From a virus: a stretch of DNA of 55,015 bases. Positions within the stretch are counted from its first letter, which is position 1. Every line of letters starts with the position of its first letter. Shown one piece after another: positions 16,501 to 24,492 of this stretch. The translations under genes and the position numbers were made by a program. Below the pieces are notes generated by a model, which was given only the letters and a program-made list of their open reading frames with translations, ran no database searches and was not told where the DNA came from. Location of the stretch: positions 1 to 55,015 of the IMG/VR virus record IMGVR_UViG_3300046411_000570. The stretch is one strand, 5' to 3'.

Positions 16501-17219
16501 ATACACAATCACCAGACCAATCAGATGAAGTTTACGATTTAGATAGAGGTAGAGTATTCTATACTTCAACTGACCAAGATGGTAACTTTAGAGTTGGTGA
16601 ATTGTTTAGAGTAGAACAATCAACAGGTAAGGCAACATTGAACGCAGAAGCTTTTGACCTTTCTGGATTAAGACAATTATCTCTAGGTTCAGTTGCATTA
16701 GGAAATTTTGGTGCAACAATTTCAGAATTTAGTACAGATGGTACTTTAGGCGATAATTCTGATACTGCTCTCGTAACCGAGAAAGCAATTAGAACATTCG
16801 TTGAAAACCAATTAGGTGGTGGTCAAAACAACTTGACCGTTAACTCTGCCGTAATTGGTGACATTACAATATCAGGTTCAAATATTTCTGCTTCAAGTGG
16901 AAATACAACAACATTTACAACAATACCACAAACTTCGGTTTCACCTACAAGTTCTAATCACTTAGCTAATAAAGCATATGTTGATGAAAATGTGACACCT
17001 ACTTTACAAACTTTATCTTTTGATAAAGATACAGGTCAATTGAATAGACAAGTGGTTACAAATTTTAACACGGTGACACAAAACGTAGATACTTTGACAA
17101 ATGCTGCTGAAGAAAATTTAGGTTTTAATGTAATTAATGGTTCAATGCAAATTGAATTAGATAAAGGTGGAAATTTAGTTTATAGAACAACAGCTGATGT
17201 TTCAAAAGCTGAGGCGTAA
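13518..17219 (+). CDS. Giant tail fibre with carbohydrate-binding-like repeats and beta-helix
   Basis: The 1233-residue fibre has three parts. Residues 13-321 are six imperfect ~50-residue repeats of the form W-x-x-x-T-x-Y-x-x-x-D-x-V-x-Y-G-x-x-x-Y (for example NWAATTLYKVDDIVTYGG), resembling the CBM5/12 chitin-binding fold. From about 385 comes a right-handed beta-helix start (PWRTLKYACTQLA, TIKVSTGTYTEQLPI) like pectate-lyase-type fibres. A long Gly/Thr/Ser/Asn-rich region follows. HLANKAYVDENV near 1150 is a fibre C-terminal segment. No catalytic acids are obvious. It likely binds host surface glycan. The N-terminus is shared with three other fibres downstream. Confidence 0.85.
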   Translation: MADFVLGRLKFHFKGAWTTGTAYIKDDVLTYGGNAFVCKVNHTANADFYVDLNHATAKWAKMAGGFEYKGNWAATTLYKVDDIVTYGGSTYRCVTGHTSQADLYDDTSKWQTFAAGLAWRGSWATSTAYRNDDIVKYGANTYLCTTQHTSSGTTLDESKFTLFVSGLEFENSWSSSTLYQLGDIVTYGGYNYVAERANNNVIPYNNASDWKLFTTGFTNTGTWSNSTAYKTGDTVNHGGHYYVAKIDGTNQEPTGTTNSYWDLVVEGLYWRNNWATSTAYKIGDAVGYGASSYRAKTNHTSSASNRPDVSGQTSWDLLAEGDSNATLTTRGDILTRDATQRIRLPIGAAGTFLKSDGTDIVWSLPNVANKVYYVSTSGTDNTDTGRGTSPELPWRTLKYACTQLASDATNFKTIKVSTGTYTEQLPITVPRKTAIIGDNLRSVTVSPDTTTNNGAGAGISSDGSTPNNRQTMWRLNDSCTLSGMTFSGMTGQLSGSASADGLTRPTTGTGATATGVVCALDPGSGPTDTSVHIVARSPFVQNCSSIGTRAIGIKIDGSLHNAGNKSILANDFTQVLDNGIGVWILNGAKSELVSVFTYYCHVGYLADSGGVMRSLNSNNSYGERGSVASGVDPNETPVTATVTNRDNEAIIGRALVSNAGVYRLEQEYAGETYSSATETITGSGANANFTADFADGAVKHIDTTTNGAGHFTTIGVAQGGSTTTIRLAAADTQADDFYNGMRITVTTGTASGQTAYIGDYTSATKTATVFKEDGSAGWEVFGPTSVAVAPNATTNYEIEPRVTITGGGSPTRNALARVVIENQIIKKFLILDGGAGYSSAPSISVTDPNATTVGTGTATIGDGVISRWTYVAAGSGYKQENTAGTVSGNGYAEILPVGATVKTTGLAASPKPGSNIVFSNASSVSYIVVTVLSHSNGGITSMEISPNISKTNAPSHGTTATIRQNYSNIRLTGHDFLDIGTGGISTTNYPDLNGYTQSPDQSDEVYDLDRGRVFYTSTDQDGNFRVGELFRVEQSTGKATLNAEAFDLSGLRQLSLGSVALGNFGATISEFSTDGTLGDNSDTALVTEKAIRTFVENQLGGGQNNLTVNSAVIGDITISGSNISASSGNTTTFTTIPQTSVSPTSSNHLANKAYVDENVTPTLQTLSFDKDTGQLNRQVVTNFNTVTQNVDTLTNAAEENLGFNVINGSMQIELDKGGNLVYRTTADVSKAEA
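13554..14481 (+). repeat. Six tandem CBM5/12-like repeats within the fibre gene
   Basis: Six coding repeats of about 150 bases each. Every unit has a Trp, a Thr-x-Tyr, an Asp-x-Val and a Tyr-Gly pair. Units start at FKGAW, YKGNW, WRGSW, FENSW, NTGTW and WRNNW. The repeats have diverged at the nucleotide level, indicating an old duplication and not recent slippage. Confidence 0.8.
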
Positions 17220-17222
17220 AGG

Positions 17223-17230
17223 TATAAATA
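17223..17230 (+). promoter_or_regulatory. T4-type late promoter box, very close to the start codon
   Basis: Exact TATAAATA with only nine bases to ATG 17240. The predicted mRNA leader is about four bases, which would leave the GGATAG ribosome-site candidate upstream of the transcript start. Confidence 0.6.
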
Positions 17231-17239
17231 GGATAGAAA

Positions 17240-20200
17240 ATGGCAATTACTAGAACAAATATCGGAAATTTATGGTTCAACTATCGTGGTGATTACGATA
17301 ATTCAACTAGTTATAAAAAAGATGACGTTGTAATCTGGAATAATACAGATTATTTGAATGTCAGAGAATCAACTACAACAGGAAAAAGACCTGAACAAAA
17401 TACTCAATATTATTACAATGTTGAAGTTGCAAACGACCCATTAGATTCAACAAACAAATTTAAAATTGACGCAGACGTAACCTCTACAATAGAATATGCG
17501 CCTACTCTTTATGTAAGAAAAGGTGATAAGATTGTTTTCTATCAAAACAATAATAATAATGACGATAATCCTCTTGCAATGTCAACTTCAGCTACGTCTC
17601 AATCTTCAAACTATTTAACTGAAGGTGTTTCATATTATCATAATGAAGAGCCAGTTTCAAGAACAGATTATATCAATACTTCAAAATTTAATACAAAGAC
17701 AGCTAGAAAAGTAGTTGTAGAATTTACAAAAGATACACCAAGTGAAGTTTATTATTTCTCAACAGGTAACGCAAGTTATGGCGCTAAAATAGTTGTTGCA
17801 GAATGGGACACTTGGAGACCTTTAAGAAACTCATTTAAATGGAGAGGTTTACACGTAAACACTTCAGGACAAATTTATTACGAAAATGATGTTGTACAAA
17901 TTAGAGTTGGTATTAACAATGACAGAGGTACAGATTATGAGCCTTATCAAGTTAAAGAAACATTAACAACTTACATATGTTTAAGACAACATACAACAGA
18001 TGGAACAGACAGATTTTTACCTTATAACAGAAATGTAGATACTAATGCTAATATGTATTGGTTAAAAATGGGTACAGAATATGAAGCAGACGACCAACAA
18101 TGGGAAGACAATGGTGTTATTTCAAGTGTAAATAATATTTCAGCTGCTGATGCAAACAGATTACACGGTACTTATAGATTTGTAAGTGCTAAATCATCTT
18201 CAAGAAGTGGTGCATATCCAGGTATGTTCAGAATTGATATACAAGGTAACGGAAATATTCTTGCAGTTGATAACTTTGCGGCTGCAAATTCTTCAAGAAC
18301 AGCAGGAACATATACAAATTTATCTCAAAGTGCAACAACAGGTGTTGGTACAGGTGCAACTTTTAATATTACAATTGATAGTACAGGTGCAGCTTCAAAA
18401 GTAGAAATTATAAAACAAAGAAATAAAACATCTACTCCAACAGGTGGTTCAGGTTATGTTAATAACGAAACGGTAACAATTGCTGATGGTTCATTAGGTG
18501 GCGGTGGTGCTCCTGACTTTACTATTCAAGTAAATGGTGTTGGTGTTGCAGGTGCGGCTACGGTAACCGTAGAAGATACAAGATACGATTCAAGAAGAGA
18601 GAGAAGATATTTTAACGACACAGGTCAATTAGCAGGTGGTGAAGATAACCAAGTTGGTGATACAATTACAATTGATGGTGATGTATTCATTAAATCTGGT
18701 GGCACAGCTGCAGGTGATTTAACTTTCCAAGTTGCTACCGTTGAAAAACAATTAAGAGGTAGTTCAGATTTATTTACAGGTAACCCACACGAATGTATAT
18801 CATTATCAAACAGAGGTCCTGTATTTACAGATAATAGATATGAAAGATTAGGACCTGAAAGAACATTTAGAAATTCAGTTAACACACCAGGATTTATTGG
18901 TGGTACAGGTAACGCTTGGTTATGGGGCTCAAATTCAGATGGTAGTAATGCATTTAACCACGACTTAATGACAGGAAGACAATTAACTTTTTCTCACTAT
19001 GATTGGTGGAGAAGTACAGATAATGGTGGTACAGGTGTTCACACAACTCCTGACGGAGAAATTCCTAAAATAATTCAATTAGAATTAGGTTATGCTTGTG
19101 GTATGGCGCTTATGAATTCTGGTGAATTATATCATTGGGGTTATGGTGGTCACGGTCAAAATGGTGACGCTGGTACTTCAAACAGAGACCACCCGGTAAG
19201 AGTTGGTGGTTCTAACCAAAACGTTTACTTGGCAGCTAATAGTTCAACGCACATATTTAAAGATGTAAGAATTAAAAGATGTTGGATTTCAAATGTTATG
19301 GACGGACAAAATACAAATACACACTCTTGTTATGCTTTAGATGAAAACGGAAATTTATATTCTTGGGGTTATAACGGATATGGTCAACTAGGTACTAACA
19401 ATACAACTAACTATAGCACACCTCAATTAATTGCAAAAGCAACTTACTTTAACGGTAATGAAATTGAGCATATGTGGTGTTCAGGTGGTAACTATGTGAT
19501 GGTTCACGCAGTTGACACAGCAGGAAATTTATATGCTTGGGGTAGAAACAATGATGGCCAATTAGGTGTAGGTAATACAACTGACCAAAATACACCTCAA
19601 CAAATTTCTTCACCGGCATTTACAGACGCAGGTGTTGGTAGAATTAAAAGATTACTACAAGATACAGATTCAGACGACCAAAGAGCTGCAATCTTGACAG
19701 AAAGAGGAAACATTTACGTAACCGGTTATAACGGTTCAGGTTGGATGGGAAATGGTAACACAACTGCTTTAAATACATTTACAATTTGTTCAAATGGTTG
19801 TGGTAATGCGGCTAATTCAGACGCTCACAATATGTGGTTTACAGGTTGTGCTAACTATCCTAATTTCTGGATTGAAGATAGTATGGGTAATATTCAATGT
19901 GCTGGTTACAATAACTATTACAATTTAGGTATTGGTAATAACACAACACAAAATAGTTTCCAAACACCAAAAGTACAAATTGGTTCTAATACACAAAAAG
20001 ATATTCACAACGTAAAACAAATTTCAAGTTATTCACATTATAACGATACGTCTGTAAGAATATTAACTTGGGACGGAATAATGTATTCAGCAGGTAGAAA
20101 TAGTTATGGTATGGCTGCTGTAGGTTTTAGTTCAGGTAATTGTAATACAGATAGAGACGCAGAGAATGGTAAAGACCACTTTAATGATGGTTACTTTATA

Positions 20201-20407
20201 CAAAATAAATTACCACCATCTATGATTGCAAACGTTGAAGATGTAAACGGTTGTGGTTATGGTGATAACTCTGACACAAACTATGGTTTCTTTGAATATA
20301 AAACATTTGATAACAGATATTACTTAAACGGATACGGTGGAAGTTATATGCAAGGACAATGGGATGGACAATATCATTGTATTCCTCATCCACCTATTTT
20401 AGGATAA
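17240..20407 (+). CDS. Giant fibre with C-terminal RCC1-like propeller repeats
   Basis: In this 1055-residue fibre, residues 10-45 (YRGDYDNSTSYKKDDVVIW) are the shared N-terminal carbohydrate-binding-like module. A degenerate cupredoxin-like sandwich follows (LYVRKGDKIVFYQNN) without copper ligands. From about residue 555 there are at least six repeats of RCC1 type, such as GNLYSWGYNGYGQLG and GNLYAWGRNNDGQLG, each followed by a Thr/Pro strand. RCC1 repeats fold into a seven-bladed beta-propeller in eukaryotic and bacterial proteins. In phages such propellers are plausible receptor-binding heads. No enzyme motif was seen. One of three adjacent RCC1-type fibres. Confidence 0.85.
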   Translation: MAITRTNIGNLWFNYRGDYDNSTSYKKDDVVIWNNTDYLNVRESTTTGKRPEQNTQYYYNVEVANDPLDSTNKFKIDADVTSTIEYAPTLYVRKGDKIVFYQNNNNNDDNPLAMSTSATSQSSNYLTEGVSYYHNEEPVSRTDYINTSKFNTKTARKVVVEFTKDTPSEVYYFSTGNASYGAKIVVAEWDTWRPLRNSFKWRGLHVNTSGQIYYENDVVQIRVGINNDRGTDYEPYQVKETLTTYICLRQHTTDGTDRFLPYNRNVDTNANMYWLKMGTEYEADDQQWEDNGVISSVNNISAADANRLHGTYRFVSAKSSSRSGAYPGMFRIDIQGNGNILAVDNFAAANSSRTAGTYTNLSQSATTGVGTGATFNITIDSTGAASKVEIIKQRNKTSTPTGGSGYVNNETVTIADGSLGGGGAPDFTIQVNGVGVAGAATVTVEDTRYDSRRERRYFNDTGQLAGGEDNQVGDTITIDGDVFIKSGGTAAGDLTFQVATVEKQLRGSSDLFTGNPHECISLSNRGPVFTDNRYERLGPERTFRNSVNTPGFIGGTGNAWLWGSNSDGSNAFNHDLMTGRQLTFSHYDWWRSTDNGGTGVHTTPDGEIPKIIQLELGYACGMALMNSGELYHWGYGGHGQNGDAGTSNRDHPVRVGGSNQNVYLAANSSTHIFKDVRIKRCWISNVMDGQNTNTHSCYALDENGNLYSWGYNGYGQLGTNNTTNYSTPQLIAKATYFNGNEIEHMWCSGGNYVMVHAVDTAGNLYAWGRNNDGQLGVGNTTDQNTPQQISSPAFTDAGVGRIKRLLQDTDSDDQRAAILTERGNIYVTGYNGSGWMGNGNTTALNTFTICSNGCGNAANSDAHNMWFTGCANYPNFWIEDSMGNIQCAGYNNYYNLGIGNNTTQNSFQTPKVQIGSNTQKDIHNVKQISSYSHYNDTSVRILTWDGIMYSAGRNSYGMAAVGFSSGNCNTDRDAENGKDHFNDGYFIQNKLPPSMIANVEDVNGCGYGDNSDTNYGFFEYKTFDNRYYLNGYGGSYMQGQWDGQYHCIPHPPILG

Positions 20408-20410
20408 ATA
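20403..20410 (+). promoter_or_regulatory. Probable late promoter box (one mismatch)
   Basis: GATAAATA overlaps the TAA stop of the previous fibre gene, 15 bases before ATG 20426. It differs from the consensus in the first base only. AGAGAG serves as ribosome site. Confidence 0.45.
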
Positions 20411-20425
20411 TAAAGAGAGATAAAA

Positions 20426-23400
20426 ATGGCAAAAGTAAATTTAGGACGTATAAAATTCAGTTTCCAAGGCGATTGGAATAAAAATACAAACTATACTAAA
20501 GATGATGTAGTTTGGTTTGCAAACTCCTTATGGATTTGTAAAAATCCTTATCTCTCAACTGGTTATGAAGAATGTGCTCCTGGTGATAAACAATCAGGTT
20601 ATAAATGGACTAGAACATTATCTAATGACCCCGATTTTAGAAGTGGTTATCATACCGTTAGAGACTACGACCAAAGAAATGACGCTACAGGTAGAAGAAT
20701 TGTAAACACATCAAGATATGGTAGTGATGAAAATACACAAAATTCTACAAGAATGCCTTTTGAACAATCTAATTATAGTAATATTTCAAATGGTATGTTC
20801 TTGGATTATCAATATCATTTACTACACGAAAAAGAAGATTACGCTCAAGGTGATAGAAGTAATTTCTATGGATATGGTGAATTAAATACAGAAAAAAATG
20901 CTTTCTATCAATCTTACACACCAGTTCATAATAACTTTTATGTGGAAGCGGTAACTTCTCCTTCAAATCAATTTAAATTTGATAATAGATTACCAAGTAT
21001 AGATTTAGGCCAAGAACAAGATGGCGACAGAAACTTTACTCACTTTAGAGAAGGTGAAAAATATAGATTTCATCAAAGAGACGAATCAAATAAAACTTTT
21101 CCATTAGCGTTTTCAACAACCGTTGATGGTACTCACGGTTCAGGTACTTCACTTGCGGCTGACAATGATGGTCCTTACTATGTTGTAGGTACTAATTCAA
21201 ATGGTCAATCAGGTGTATTCTATCCATTATATCTATCAAGCACAGGTGCAAATACTGAAGATACAAGAATGGGTGGTGCAGGTGCTTCAACTAGTTTTAC
21301 ATTTTCAGAAATTATAAGAGGTCCAAATAACGAAACGGTATCAAATGATAGTACAACTTTTCATTTACCAAATATGATAGACCCAACTGCTGTTGACGAA
21401 AGAATTTTTGAAGTTGCAGTAGTTTCAGGTAACCCTAGTGACCACCCTTATTACAATACAGGTTCTACAAACAAATATTCAATAGACGGTGTAACCGCTA
21501 CGGCTAATGTTGCATTAAATTTAACAGAGGGTAAAACTTATAGATTTGACCAATCAGATAGTTCAAATACAGGTCATCCTTTAAAATTATCAACAACTGC
21601 TAATGGAACACACGCTTCAGGTTCAGCATACACAACTGGCGTAACCGTTGTTGGTACACCAGGTAAAAAAGGTGCATATACAGAAATTAAAGTAAGAGCA
21701 AGTACACCAACACTTTACTACTATTGTACATCACATTCAGGTATGGGTTGGTCAGCAGAGACAAATGCTCCACAAACAAGAGCAAGGTCTTATGTTCCAA
21801 CAAATATTCCAATGTGGAGAGGTGCAGGTAAAAATGGTTACGTAAGATACTTCTTAAATAACAGACAGGTTACAGAAGCACAATACATCAATTCATTAAA
21901 TAATACTTTTGCAAATAGTGGTGGTAATTATACTGGTGATATGCCGTCATACACTACTGAAGATGGTTCTACAAGAGGTGGTAGTGAATTATCTTTTGAA
22001 AAAAACCAAGATAGAGTTGTAGAAATTTATATACCTATCGGTTACAGAAATTCATATACAAAAATATATCCTTATTGTTCAGCTTCAGGCAAAACTGCTA
22101 TGTATGGTAATAACGCAAGCATAGGTTTTGACATAGAACAATCTTGGAGAGGACATAAACATTGGGACAGACTACAAACAGGAATTAAATTTAGAGGTGA
22201 ATATAATCCTTATACTCACTATTCTTATAATGATGTTGTAATTTACAGACCACAAAAAAGAAGAAGTGATGGTGAAATAATTTACAAAGGTCCTACAGGT
22301 ATGTACAGAGCTTTAAGAGATACGCAAGGTAGATATCCTCATTTTGGTCCTCAAGAAAGAACAAGGTCTCCTTTGATGGCAAAATCTACAACAACAAGTG
22401 GTAGATTAATTAAAGAAGATTACGAAGATTATCCAGCACACGTACAATCATATTTCAATGATTGGCAATCTTTTGGTAGAATGGTTAACCAAGAAGAAAA
22501 TGCTGCTATGTTCTTTGGTCCAGAACCAATGCATTGGCCTTACAAACACCACAATAACGTAGCTATGAGTATTGATAATGCTAATAGATACATTGATAAA
22601 AACGGTGTTCTATGGGGTATGGGATATCCTAGAACAGGATTCCAAGATTCACAATCTCATTACTCATCATACTTTGGTGAAATGAATATGAGATTTTGGG
22701 AATACAGACGTTCAGAGGATATGAACGCAGGTGGTTACCAAGAAATGAGAGGTCATCACACAAATCCTAGAAGACAAGAATTTACGACACCAAGAATTAT
22801 ACAATTACACGAAGAAAGAGATAGTTGTATGCTTCTTATGGAAAATGGAGAATTATACAGAAACGGTGAACAATCAAATGGTGAAATGGGACACGGTAAT
22901 ACTCAATCAGACAGAAATGGTTTTTACAGAGTTCACGGTTTAGAAGATACAAGAGTTATTAAAGCCACAACTTATCCTTGGAACAACACTAAACATATTA
23001 TGTGTTTAGATGAATTAGGTTATGTTTGGACTTGGGGTTATAATAACGAGGGTCAATTAGGTGATGGTAGAACACAAAACAAAACAGCACCTTACAGAAT
23101 ACCTAGTAAGTATTTTGACAACGAAAAAATTATTGATATCGCTACAACAGGTGATAGTTCATATGCTAGAACAGCAAGTGACCAAATATATGCTTGGGGT
23201 AATAACGGTATCGGACAATTAGGTGATGGTACAACAACTGACAAATACAGACCTATAAAAATGACAGGTTGGGATCCAGTTGCTAATAATGGTATCGCTG
23301 TGTTTATGTGTGAAGGAAATGAAGAAGATACTTGGGTTGTAATCCTAGATGGTAATGGTTACACACACTGGTGTGGTGAAAACAACTATGGTAACTTTGG

Positions 23401-24007
23401 TAATGGTACTACAACTAATACAACAACATTTACTAAAAACGAAACTACACCTAACGGAGATATTGTTGACATTTGGATACAATATTACAATGGTTACAAA
23501 TCAGGTTACTTTAGAACAAAAGATGGTACAACTTACGGATATGGCCACGCAGGTACATATTACGCATTAGGAACAGGTAATACAGGTAACGTTACCACTC
23601 CAGCAGTTGTACAAAAGGTTACAAATTTAAAAGAAGTTAAAACTTCTTGCAACTATTCAGACCAAGCTAGAACATTCTGGTTAACTGATAGTGGCGAATC
23701 ATTCTGTTATGGTTATGACTCAAGAAATTCTATGTTGCACCCACAGGCAGGTACAAACTGGACTGGTGAAGATGGTAACTATCATCCTTTCCACTGGTAT
23801 TTACCTAACGCAAAACCGGTTACAATGAGAATTACAACAGATGACCAAGGCTCTGCTGAATATGCAGGTACTTACCACTTTATTGATGAGTACGGAAAAA
23901 TATATTATTGGGGTCGTTCAAACTGGTTGTCTTCAACACATAACTGGTGGGGACATAGTTGGACATCACCAAATGGCCAACCAACATCAACAGGTCAAGG
24001 AAGATAA
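20426..24007 (+). CDS. Giant fibre with cupredoxin-like domain and RCC1-like propeller
   Basis: The 1193-residue fibre has the shared N-terminal module at residues 8-40 (FSFQGDWNKNTNYTKDDVVW). A degenerate cupredoxin-like copy lies near 183-265. A second copy near 352-445 keeps a full type-1 copper ligand set: His384 (TGHPLKL), Cys434, His437 and Met440 in YYYCTSHSGMGW. The C-x2-H-x2-M loop matches amicyanin spacing. RCC1-type repeats occupy about 725-1170 (GYVWTWGYNNEGQLGDG, IYAWGNNGIGQLGDG, GKIYYWGRSN). There is no signal peptide. The copper site may be structural or may bind metal on the virion; electron transfer is unproven. Confidence 0.85.
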   Translation: MAKVNLGRIKFSFQGDWNKNTNYTKDDVVWFANSLWICKNPYLSTGYEECAPGDKQSGYKWTRTLSNDPDFRSGYHTVRDYDQRNDATGRRIVNTSRYGSDENTQNSTRMPFEQSNYSNISNGMFLDYQYHLLHEKEDYAQGDRSNFYGYGELNTEKNAFYQSYTPVHNNFYVEAVTSPSNQFKFDNRLPSIDLGQEQDGDRNFTHFREGEKYRFHQRDESNKTFPLAFSTTVDGTHGSGTSLAADNDGPYYVVGTNSNGQSGVFYPLYLSSTGANTEDTRMGGAGASTSFTFSEIIRGPNNETVSNDSTTFHLPNMIDPTAVDERIFEVAVVSGNPSDHPYYNTGSTNKYSIDGVTATANVALNLTEGKTYRFDQSDSSNTGHPLKLSTTANGTHASGSAYTTGVTVVGTPGKKGAYTEIKVRASTPTLYYYCTSHSGMGWSAETNAPQTRARSYVPTNIPMWRGAGKNGYVRYFLNNRQVTEAQYINSLNNTFANSGGNYTGDMPSYTTEDGSTRGGSELSFEKNQDRVVEIYIPIGYRNSYTKIYPYCSASGKTAMYGNNASIGFDIEQSWRGHKHWDRLQTGIKFRGEYNPYTHYSYNDVVIYRPQKRRSDGEIIYKGPTGMYRALRDTQGRYPHFGPQERTRSPLMAKSTTTSGRLIKEDYEDYPAHVQSYFNDWQSFGRMVNQEENAAMFFGPEPMHWPYKHHNNVAMSIDNANRYIDKNGVLWGMGYPRTGFQDSQSHYSSYFGEMNMRFWEYRRSEDMNAGGYQEMRGHHTNPRRQEFTTPRIIQLHEERDSCMLLMENGELYRNGEQSNGEMGHGNTQSDRNGFYRVHGLEDTRVIKATTYPWNNTKHIMCLDELGYVWTWGYNNEGQLGDGRTQNKTAPYRIPSKYFDNEKIIDIATTGDSSYARTASDQIYAWGNNGIGQLGDGTTTDKYRPIKMTGWDPVANNGIAVFMCEGNEEDTWVVILDGNGYTHWCGENNYGNFGNGTTTNTTTFTKNETTPNGDIVDIWIQYYNGYKSGYFRTKDGTTYGYGHAGTYYALGTGNTGNVTTPAVVQKVTNLKEVKTSCNYSDQARTFWLTDSGESFCYGYDSRNSMLHPQAGTNWTGEDGNYHPFHWYLPNAKPVTMRITTDDQGSAEYAGTYHFIDEYGKIYYWGRSNWLSSTHNWWGHSWTSPNGQPTSTGQGR

Positions 24008-24016
24008 AAAAATTAT

Positions 24017-24024
24017 TATAAATA
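24017..24024 (+). promoter_or_regulatory. T4-type late promoter box
   Basis: Exact TATAAATA about 27 bases before ATG 24052, with TAAAGGAG as ribosome-binding site. The box position may be off by one base. Confidence 0.7.
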
Positions 24025-24051
24025 GTAATAATACTAAAGGAGAAAACTAAA

Positions 24052-24468
24052 ATGGCACAGAAAATTTATGGTATAAATGATATTGCTCAAGAAGATGATT
24101 TTGTCGCTCCTGTGGTAACTGATGACGCAACACCAAATTACATTGATAACATTGACGGAAAAGCTTACTTTTCTTATGATGACTCAAAGGTAACGGTTGA
24201 CGCTTCAGGTACAAATGCTTCAAAATACGGTGTTGCTGTATTAGACGCTTCAGACGCAGACGACTTGGTAATATTAAATAAACTTAAAACTACAAACAAA
24301 ATACAGGTTGCAGTTGCAGAAATTCAATCTACTTTTGATGTAGCAAATCCTAGGCATTTACAACTTGAAGGTCTTGTAGCTAATGAATCAGGTTTAGCAA
24401 CTAAAATTGCAACTTTAAAATCTGACATTAACGCAATATATTCAGGTTACGGTCTGCCAACAGATTAA
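24052..24468 (+). CDS. Unknown virion-region protein
   Basis: The 138-residue acidic protein (MAQKIYGINDIAQEDDF) has Asp/Ala-rich strands (AVLDASDADDLVILNKLKTT) and a C-terminal helix (LATKIATLKSDINAIYSGYG). No recognised family. It has its own late promoter and strong ribosome site and lies between two RCC1-type fibre genes. It could be a fibre chaperone, connector or small decoration protein; position is the only evidence. Confidence 0.5.
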   Translation: MAQKIYGINDIAQEDDFVAPVVTDDATPNYIDNIDGKAYFSYDDSKVTVDASGTNASKYGVAVLDASDADDLVILNKLKTTNKIQVAVAEIQSTFDVANPRHLQLEGLVANESGLATKIATLKSDINAIYSGYGLPTD

Positions 24469-24492
24469 TAGGAATTAATAAGGAAAAATAAT

